Assembly (NCBI RefSeq): GCF_905404315.1
Contig: NC_066312.1
Coordinates: forward strand, 13,317,001-13,381,000
Direction: 5' to 3'
Origin: Leptidea sinapis
Taxonomy: Eukaryota; Arthropoda; Insecta; Lepidoptera; Pieridae
Length of the DNA stretch: 64,000 nt
Shown here one piece after another: positions 57,441 to 64,000 of this stretch. Both the position numbers and the translations under genes were made by a program. Every line of letters begins with the position of its first letter. The first letter of the stretch is position 1. The notes beneath the pieces are model-generated. The model was not told where the DNA came from. It was given only the letters and a program-made list of their open reading frames with translations, and ran no database searches.

Positions 57441-58060
57441 AATCAGTACCGAATTAATTATACGACGATATGCCCGCATAAACAAATAATCTAGTGTTCT
57501 CTTCTTCCTAATAAAGAAAAAAAGCAGTTCTTTAATATTTCATTCATGTAGGTCACGGTCAAAATGACACTAATGAATGTAAAAAAAATTTTTTTTTCGT
57601 ATTGAATCTACCGCTACTTCGTTTTACTTTTAATTTGTTCTATAAAATACACATACGCAGATTAAATATGTGAAACTAAGCCAACCGGCCCGGGTCTCCC
57701 TTACTATCACTTAAAATAAATTATAATGATCAATAAATACTGATTAATAACTGTTTGAGATGTTTTTAAATCCGCACCAGTCGATAAATAGTTATATATA
57801 GACAGCTATAAATAGACGGATTCGAAGTGTGCTGACAGCCTACTATTCATATATCTAATATCCCTATAAAAAAGGAAGTAATGGCGCTCCGGAACGTCGC
57901 GGTCGTCTCGGTTTCAACGGTCTCATGCGCAACTGGCGACGAATGCCATATGCCAGGTCCTGCGGAAGATAATCTATTATGAACACACAATAGATGCAAC
58001 CCCTGACAAATCAGGTCGTAGACAGGTGTCGAAGTTAGGTAAGTGTTGAAGCTAGTGGAT
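57171..58060. other. Intergenic, mostly unassigned
   Basis: The minus ORF at 57847-58095 looks like the end of a repeat (GGAAGTAATGGCGCTCCGGA), but I could not name it. Confidence 0.35.
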
Positions 58061-58065
58061 GAAAG

Positions 58066-58104
58066 ATGTAGAAAATGGATGTCAGTAACATCCATTTTCT
58101 ACAT
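58066..58104. repeat. 17-bp perfect hairpin
   Basis: ATGTAGAAAATGGATGT (58066-58082) and ACATCCATTTTCTACAT (58088-58104) around the 5-nt loop CAGTA. Confidence 0.85.
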
Positions 58105-58618
58105 TCTCTACCACCAGGAAGCAGGCACGATTATAAAAAGTAATTTTAGCACAAAATACAAATTTATAGATACACATACATGGACCTTCTAACCCAATAG
58201 ACTCCTTATATAAATTCCGAAAGCAAAAAATTCAGTAAACCAGCAGCTGTGAATGTGCATTAGTTAGGTAATGATCACGATGTTTTATAATTGGTCAGGT
58301 AATAATCACAACATTTATAAACAATCGCTTTTGTTGATTTTTACAAGATCTATGTTCCTATCCATGCGGCACAAACAACCTTCCGGAAATCAAACCTGAA
58401 ATTGGCTTCACTAACTGATAGGCCCAGAGATCTTCAAACTAAGAGATTATAATTAATGCAAACTCGCCCACAACGTACTGAGCAAGCAATAGCTGAAAAG
58501 CATAAGCAATTTTGAATACTATAATCATGGGATAAAATAGTTGAAATTTAAAATGGTGCCTACTATCAAAACAACTCTGATAATTAAAATTTTGAGGCAT
58601 ACACACAGACATTTAGCC

Positions 58619-59065
58619 TGGATATAGCGAAGAACTTTGAACGTGTATGGCACAAGGCGCTTCACTCCAAAATTCTATCATTTGGGCTTCCCGAGAGGCA
58701 AGGCTGTGTGCTATCTCCTACACCGTTTCTTCTGCAAATCAATGATACGTTGGAGACCTCTAACATACATTGCTATGCAGGCGTCAGCAGTGGTGATGCC
58801 GTACACACGGACCATGCATGTCTTTCTCGGAAAATTGTCGACCAGTGCCGGGAGAAACTCTTGTCTTCTATCGAGGACTCGAAGAGACTCCTCTCAAGAG
58901 AGGACTCTCTTGAGAAGGTCGTGGAATGGGGTAAATAAAAAAACCTTGTTCAATTTATCCCCCAGAAGACTCAAGTTTGCGCCTTTACCACTAAAAAAAA
59001 CCCATTTGTCGTATCACCGCTCTTCGACAACAACTCCCTTAACGGACTGTTCTAAATTCTACCAT
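58619..59065 (+). mobile_element. Jockey-type LINE reverse-transcriptase fragment
   Basis: NFERVWHKALHSKIL, then a deletion, GCVLSPTPFLLQINDTLE, NIHCYAGVSSGDA (from CYADDST) and RKIVDQCREKLLSSIE. After a stop, another frame resumes NLVQFIPQKTQVCAF. The DD of the catalytic motif is lost, so it is inactive. Confidence 0.87.
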
Positions 59066-59149
59066 ACCTCACCTCTGCTTGCCAAACCTGGAAAATTGAT
59101 CTAAAAACTAAAAACAATTAAATCCAGACGTCTAAAGTTGTCTAGGTTT

Positions 59150-59470
59150 AAAAGTAAAAGACAGAGTGACAAACGTTAGAAATCCGCAAGAAAACAAAAA
59201 TAAACGTTGCACTCACTTTCTCCCTTCAAAAAAATGGAAATGGGCGGGGCACATTGCCAGGTTCACCGACGAAAGATGGACACACAGAATAATGAAAAAG
59301 TCTGGGCCACGAGGCATCACCACGAGAGGTTGGCCTTGTGTTAGATGGGCAGTAGTAATTGGCGGTGGCGAAGCAAAGTTGGTTAGAGAGATGTATCTCT
59401 GTAGAGATAAAGAGAGCTGAATGAACTTCTTTGGAGGAGGCTTTCACCTAAAAGGAGTCCATACGTAGAT
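59150..59470 (+). mobile_element. RTE-like retrotransposon 3' end, copy 4
   Basis: KKWKWAGHIARFTDERWTHR and GPRGITTRGWPCVRWA, ending FGGGFHLKGVHT. This is the best preserved of four copies of this ORF end in the window. Confidence 0.85.
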
Positions 59471-59474
59471 ATTA

Positions 59475-60020
59475 ATTTAGAAGATAAATTTATTGTAAAA
59501 ATCAATTACTAATTTATAGAATTCAATAAAGTTTTATTATAATGATTATGAGCTGTTACGCTCGGTTGAAGCTTGTCGCCGGCGTCTGTCTATAGTTTGT
59601 CATCTTTCTATGGTTTAGGTGTCAATGCACATGGTCACTGGCGCCGAACTATAGGAGTATGGGTTTATATGGAAGCATTCACACTTTAAAAAAACAGTGG
59701 ACGAAGTGCTGGAGATGTTTGGAGGATTTATCTCCAACTTAGGTGTACCTAATGTTTTGTTCGTCGAATAGCAGCCAGAGCATAATATTATAATGAGTTA
59801 AGGTTTTAAGTGAAGTCTACTTATTGGTTACGTTCATTTCGACTCTTGCGGATGAATCGTTTAATATGGGTTTTAAACAACTTCCATCACGTTTACTAAT
59901 AGATACAATCCATATTCAGGTAATAGCCGATAAATATAAATACTAGTTTCAAGCCTTGGTTAAAAAATACCATACTCTCTAATGTTAAAGTTAAGTGCGT
60001 ACAAATTAAATAATAGGATC
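59475..60020. other. No feature recognised
   Basis: Downstream part of the SPSB3-like gene or intergenic sequence; no exon could be identified. Confidence 0.4.
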
Positions 60021-60026
60021 CTCCAA

Positions 60027-60337
60027 TAGGCCCGGTATCCACCAAAGCGGTGAGGAGACGAGAGGAGAGAAGCCGCGAAGCTGTCAGGTTATTTCCACCA
60101 AAGTGGAGAGGAGATATGAGCTGTGAGAGCTTGAAATCAGTCAAGTGATGTCTGTTAAGAAAGGACGACGTCATCACGGCCGCTTACAACGCATCGTCGC
60201 TCAACCGCACCGCTTGATTGCACGACGCGGCACTAAAAAAAGTCTATAGAAAAATTAGACATCTCCTCTAAAATTACACAAATCTGATTGGTTATCAAAA
60301 TACATCTCCTCTCCGTTTTGGTGGATACCGGGCCTTA
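60027..60337. mobile_element. MITE with GGCCCGGTATCCACCAAA ends
   Basis: 311 bp with inverted ends of about 30 bp (GGCCCGGTATCCACCAAAGC left; TTTTGGTGGATACCGGGCC right). An internal echo TTTCCACCAAAGTGGAGAGG lies at 60092. It is in the SPSB3-like gene, 46 bp past exon c. The target duplication is unclear. Confidence 0.88.
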
Positions 60338-60382
60338 TACGACAAAACATTGAGTTTCTGTTCACACATTCACAACACTCAC

Positions 60383-60426
60383 CTTATAGGCCCCAGGTTT
60401 CGGATTATCCTCTTTTACTACCTTTC
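60383..60426 (-). CDS. SPSB3: SPSB3-like exon c (short, C-terminal part)
   Basis: 44 nt, acceptor TTCCAG and donor GTGAGT. It encodes KVVKEDNPKPGAYK in phase with exon b. The assignment rests on two good splice sites and phase, not homology. A 311-bp MITE lies 46 bp past its donor. Confidence 0.55.
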
Positions 60427-63178
60427 CTGGAATAGAAAATACTTATTAAGCTGGTGCGTACAACTTTAACAATATACAATTCAGCTTTGAGCCTAGAGAG
60501 TTATACGAAATTAATGCGTATGAAATAGTAAATACAATTATTTCCTATCGTATTATTATAACTCATAATAATATTTATACTAAGTTATAGACCTAATTTT
60601 ATACATAAAGTCTAAAAATATATTGCATCTTATAATATAGATGGATTTGGAGTTATAAATGATGATAACTTCTTTTAAAAACGACGAAAATCCGTTGAGT
60701 AATATAATAGGAGACAGGTATGTGTTAACAAAAATAATTCCAAAAGTCGATGCATCACGTTCTCCTACTCTCTTTCAGTCTCTACCCCTCCCACCCCTTT
60801 CTTTTGATTACTTTTTAGTATACAGTCATACCGAACTCTATTTTTTGATAATTAATAAAATGTCACACATTTACTTATTTATAGTGTATGTAAATATTAA
60901 TGCATGTGTAAATAAGTATAAATAACTTCCACAATATCAAAAAAATAAGGTCTAACTTTATAGTCGTATAGCAAAACGTGCTGAACCGTTGAAACTTGGT
61001 ATGTACCTGGAGATCCAGATTTACACGTTTTATCCGGCATTTAAAATTTATTTATACTTAATATTTATTTTTGAATGGGTGGTAGTTTTTGACATTTAAT
61101 AAGTGATTTTAAATCCTATTTAGAATAAAAATATTCGAATTTGAATATCATTAATAGAACACATTTTGAATGTATTATTGACTGTGAATTGTAATGAAGG
61201 TAATTTCAAATTTGCGGGAACTGGCATTTGCCTATTATGACAAAACATTTAATTAAATTTGATTTACTTGTGTTGCTCAATTTTTTTCTTCCGATACAAT
61301 GAAATGGTCCTCACATAAAACTGAATCGATCCGCATTAAAAAAAATCATCAAAATTACTCATTTATATGGACAGACAGACTTGACCAAAAAATAATTATG
61401 CCAAAATTGTTATCACAAAAAAGTATTTGACAATTTTTCAAAATTTGAAAGCCTCATGGTGATGAGTATCCAAATCACCCCTATGTATGATCTTCGATTT
61501 TGCGTAGTTTAGGAGATAATAATTCATTCCCCTTTTATCCGCTTTTTTCACCTAATTGTGGTTTAGGACTTTTTTCTAATTTTTTTGAACACTTTTAATT
61601 AATTTTATTGTTGATAATTAACAGTTGCAATAACCAATTAAGAAACTATGAATAGTTCAGACAATGCGGAACTAGTTTAGAATTGAGTCGTAAGTTCAAG
61701 ATAACTGCTCCTGCTAAATTCATGAAAATGTTCAAGGTATCATAAAAAAAATGTTCTTCTAACTGAAGCCATAGGCTCCACATTTTTTTTTAAAAAACTT
61801 CCCAGAACATTGGACAGTAACATGAGCCCAAATAAGACCGGTGTTAAAAGGGTTTTATTTTCTGTTACAGATTTTCAAAGTTAAATAGGTCATTTTAGAC
61901 AAAAATAAATCCTTGTTTTATTGCGGTTTTTCTTTTTAATTTTGAGTTAAGATGACGTTACATATTTCATGCAAAAGAAACAGCAGTTTAATGAAACATA
62001 ATTGATTCTTAACGATGAAATATAATATTTTGATTGATATCATGTACCTACACCTGATGGGCGACATGTATGTTGCGTCATTTTACATATTATATTGTAA
62101 TTGAAATGATTTGTAAATCGATGCAAATATATATCTTGATATATAAGAGTGGCAATGAGTTTCTTGCTACTTCTTCTCATTAGCTCAACCCTTTACGAAA
62201 TAGCGGTAGATTCAATAAGATTTTTTTTTTACATTCATAAGTGTCATTTCCGTGACCTACATGAATAAAGTGATTTTGATTTGATTTCATTTGACATGTT
62301 TAAACACGGCTATGTCAAGTCACCTTACCTTCATATTTAGATTCATATGATAAAAACACATAGCTAGAAAAGCGCTGTCTAACATGTGAGTGGATTTGAT
62401 TTGATTGAATGGATTTGATGTATTATTTATGCAAAGTTAAATATTGTTTAGGATAACGAAAAGGATCGTTCAACTTACCATCCGTCGGCATTGTGAGCCA
62501 GAAGTAGGACTTCAAAGGAAATCTCAGACCGGGTGGTATCCGATCTCGCACCTTGTTGGTAAGGGAAGCGGCCAGGATCTTGGCAGCGTCGACGAACAGG
62601 GAGGCGCGCCAAGACGCAGCGTATGTGAGTTTCATAACAATCCCCGTGGCCGTGGCGGAAACCATTGGATACAGCTCGGAGTGACACCGTAGATTGTAGA
62701 ACGATATTCCTGCATATGCTCATGTTTTTTTTTGTGGAACAGGAGCGAAAAAAGAGCATATAGGTTAAAATCCAATTGGTGAAATTTCATTTCTTTTTAA
62801 TGACAATAAGGGGCGAGACGAGCAGGACTATCAGCTGATGGTAATTGATACGCCCTGCCCAGTACAATTCATGTTCATGTTCCATCAAGGTCCAGATATA
62901 ATGTGGTCGTTTAGTATATTGTTAACATTATTGGGTTATTATAATATCTTACCTTGGGGTTTCCTGTTAACATAGTACTCAAGTGTTCCCTGCCACATGT
63001 CCAGCCTGACACCGACTAGAGCGCCACCGCAGAATCCCTGGGTTTCAATGCACACTTTCCCTTCATGATGCAACGCACCCTTGTAAGAGAGCCCATATGA
63101 CTGCTTGTCATTCCCGAGAAAAGACAAGAATTTTTGGCTATTCGTTGCGTCCATTTTATCGCTGCCAACACCCACCAT
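60383..63178 (-). CDS. SPSB3: SPRY domain / SOCS box protein, SPSB3-like (partial, three exons seen)
   Basis: Three exons (62953-63178, 62479-62709, 60383-60426) join in phase. The SPRY core reads MVGVGSDKMD, FLSFLGNDKQSYGLSYKGAL, GVRLDMWQGTLEYYVNRKP and ELYPMVSATATG. Human SPSB3 has MVGIGTSDVD, LLGRDEDSWGLSYTGLLHH, GVHLDTWHGTLTFFKNRK and FYPMVCSTAARS. The stretch PPGLRFPLKSYFWL fits the SOCS-box region (human PPGLKQVLHNKLGWVL). SPSB proteins are substrate receptors of cullin-RING ubiquitin ligases. The first SPRY exon(s) lie beyond 64000 or were not recognised, and the last exon was not found below 60383. Another SPRY protein is possible but less likely. Confidence 0.78.
60430..62478. other. 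SPSB3-like intron between exons b and c
   Basis: 2 kb holding LINE tails at 61060-61145 (GGTGGTAGTTTTTGACATTT) and 62150-62290 (GAATAAAGTGATTTTGATTT). AAAATCATCAAAATTACTCA near 61340 may be another tail. The rest is AT-rich and unassigned. Confidence 0.6.
62479..62709 (-). CDS. SPSB3: SPSB3-like exon b (end of SPRY, SOCS-box region)
   Basis: 231 nt between a T-rich acceptor and a GTAAGT donor. It begins GISFYNLRCHSELYPMV, the closing SPRY strands, and continues to PPGLRFPLKSYFWLTMP. It is GC-rich compared with the introns. Confidence 0.8.
62800..62875 (-). repeat. Family A repeat fragment
   Basis: AAGGGGCGAGACGAGCAGGA and ATGGTAATTGATACGCCCTG are the inverted 3' end of family A. They lie in the intron between SPSB3-like exons a and b. 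Confidence 0.7.
62953..63178 (-). CDS. SPSB3: SPSB3-like exon a (SPRY core)
   Basis: 75 codons plus one base, acceptor TTTCCAG at 63179-63185 and donor GTAAGA. It contains SYGLSYKGALHH and the conserved LDMWQGTLEYYVNRK strand. The ATG at its first codon follows directly on the acceptor and is read as an internal Met, not a start. Confidence 0.8.
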
Positions 63179-63257
63179 CTGGAAATAGGTCCAGTATAAG
63201 TGAGGCTCAGTCATGAGATGAGCGGTGAAGTGAAATATATACATTGGTATTTCAAAA

Positions 63258-63690
63258 TCATGGGTCCGCTTTCGCTGTTGGAGAAATGAATTGCTGTTCG
63301 TTAGTCTCGCTAAAACTCGAGAACGGCTGGACCGGTTCGGCTAATTTTGGTCCTGAATTATTTGGGGAAGTCCAAGGAAGGTTTAAAAGGTGAATAAATA
63401 TGAAAGTGTTCGGAATTAAATAAAAACAACAATTTTGTTTTTCCTTTGATGTGTCCCCCGTCGTCCGATATTTGTTTTGTATAGACATATTTGTATATAC
63501 ATTTTCTATGAGAGAATTTATTGACGCACGGTTTGACAGTTCTGCTGTGAAACAATTTCATTACGACAACAAGGAGCATATTTTACGAAATAATTCTTGA
63601 TATTATGATATATTATTGACAAATTAATAAAAACATTTTTTTATTTATTATATACAGAACAACGTCTGTCGGGCCAACTAGTGTGGAATA
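63258..63690 (+). mobile_element. Retrotransposon 3' region
   Basis: AAAACTCGAGAACGGCTGGA, CGGCTAATTTTGGTCCTGAA, TTTCCTTTGATGTGTCCCCC and the end AACAACGTCTGTCGGGCCAA, all familiar from moth genomes. Confidence 0.75.
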
Positions 63691-63774
63691 AAATTTTACA
63701 AATTGTGAAAATAAACTATATTTATAACCACATTCAATAATATGTATCTAATAATAAAAATTTTCAAAACAAAT

Positions 63775-63875
63775 GTTACACGAAATTCAAAAGAATTGTT
63801 AAAAAACGCTTGTGTGGTAAAGGTTAATGAAAAACCACTGATTGGGAATGGAGTGACCGCCCTCAGGCGATTAGG
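63775..63875 (-). mobile_element. LINE 3' region (inverted copy)
   Basis: AGAATTGTTAAAAAACGCTT and GGAGTGACCGCCCTCAGGCG are the reverse complement of 40880-41000. Confidence 0.75.
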
Positions 63876-63929
63876 TAAATAATAAGTTTAATTGTACGAT
63901 ATTACTTTGTAGCGATATTTACTATGAAG

Positions 63930-64000
63930 AAAAAAAGAAGCCCACTGAGTTATTGCGCCCGTTCTTCTCAAGTCTGAGGCAAAGTTTTTCGGATGGGTGG
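63930..64000 (+). mobile_element. LINE 3' tail, CR1-type family, cut by the window end
   Basis: AAGCCCACTGAGTTATTGCG, CCCGTTCTTCTCAAGTCTGA, GGATGGGTGG; same family as 28235-28390. Confidence 0.75.

Overview
This window is eukaryotic nuclear DNA, almost certainly from a moth or butterfly (Lepidoptera). It is AT-rich and has spliced genes with short exons and introns of about 0.3 to 2.7 kb. It is filled with old retrotransposon tails, SINEs and MITEs of types I recognise as common in lepidopteran genomes. Nothing prokaryotic, viral or CRISPR-like was found. I could not identify the species.

Four host genes were found, all on the minus strand. From right to left: (1) an SPSB3-like SPRY/SOCS-box gene, three internal exons between 60383 and 63178, with both ends unseen; (2) an intronless sperm-tail PG-rich-repeat gene (STPG2-like), 47917-49590; (3) a complete MBTPS1 gene (site-1 protease, S1P) with 20 exons from 43885 down to 15854; (4) the first coding exon of a cytosolic acetyl-CoA synthetase (ACSS2), 7456-7757, whose remaining exons lie left of the window. 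The 20 MBTPS1 exons join in phase through GT-AG sites to 1047 codons plus stop. The product has a signal peptide, prodomain, Asp-His-Ser subtilase triad, C-terminal membrane anchor and basic tail, and is close to the length of human S1P.

The rest is mainly mobile-element debris. It includes non-LTR retrotransposon fragments on both strands (reverse-transcriptase pieces near 0.7, 5.7, 13, 44.9-45.9, 46.1-47.2 and 58.6-59.1 kb, and many 3' ends), a tRNA-derived SINE, several MITE families, a decayed cut-and-paste transposon with a broken transposase-like gene (55.3-57.4 kb) and a relic THAP finger. One hAT-type element at 3980-4246 has an exact 8-bp target duplication.

The MBTPS1 introns also hold three unrelated tandem arrays: a 34-bp hairpin-forming minisatellite, a degenerate roughly 60-bp array and a 187-bp triplication. 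In intron 19 a LINE tail starts about 10 bp past the donor and a MITE ends about 20 bp before the acceptor. S1P activates SREBP, and ACSS2 is a known SREBP target in animals, so the neighbourhood of genes 3 and 4 may be meaningful or may be chance. I saw no convincing undescribed system. The best items for follow-up are the hairpin minisatellite, the broken transposase family and the transposons abutting MBTPS1 splice sites.
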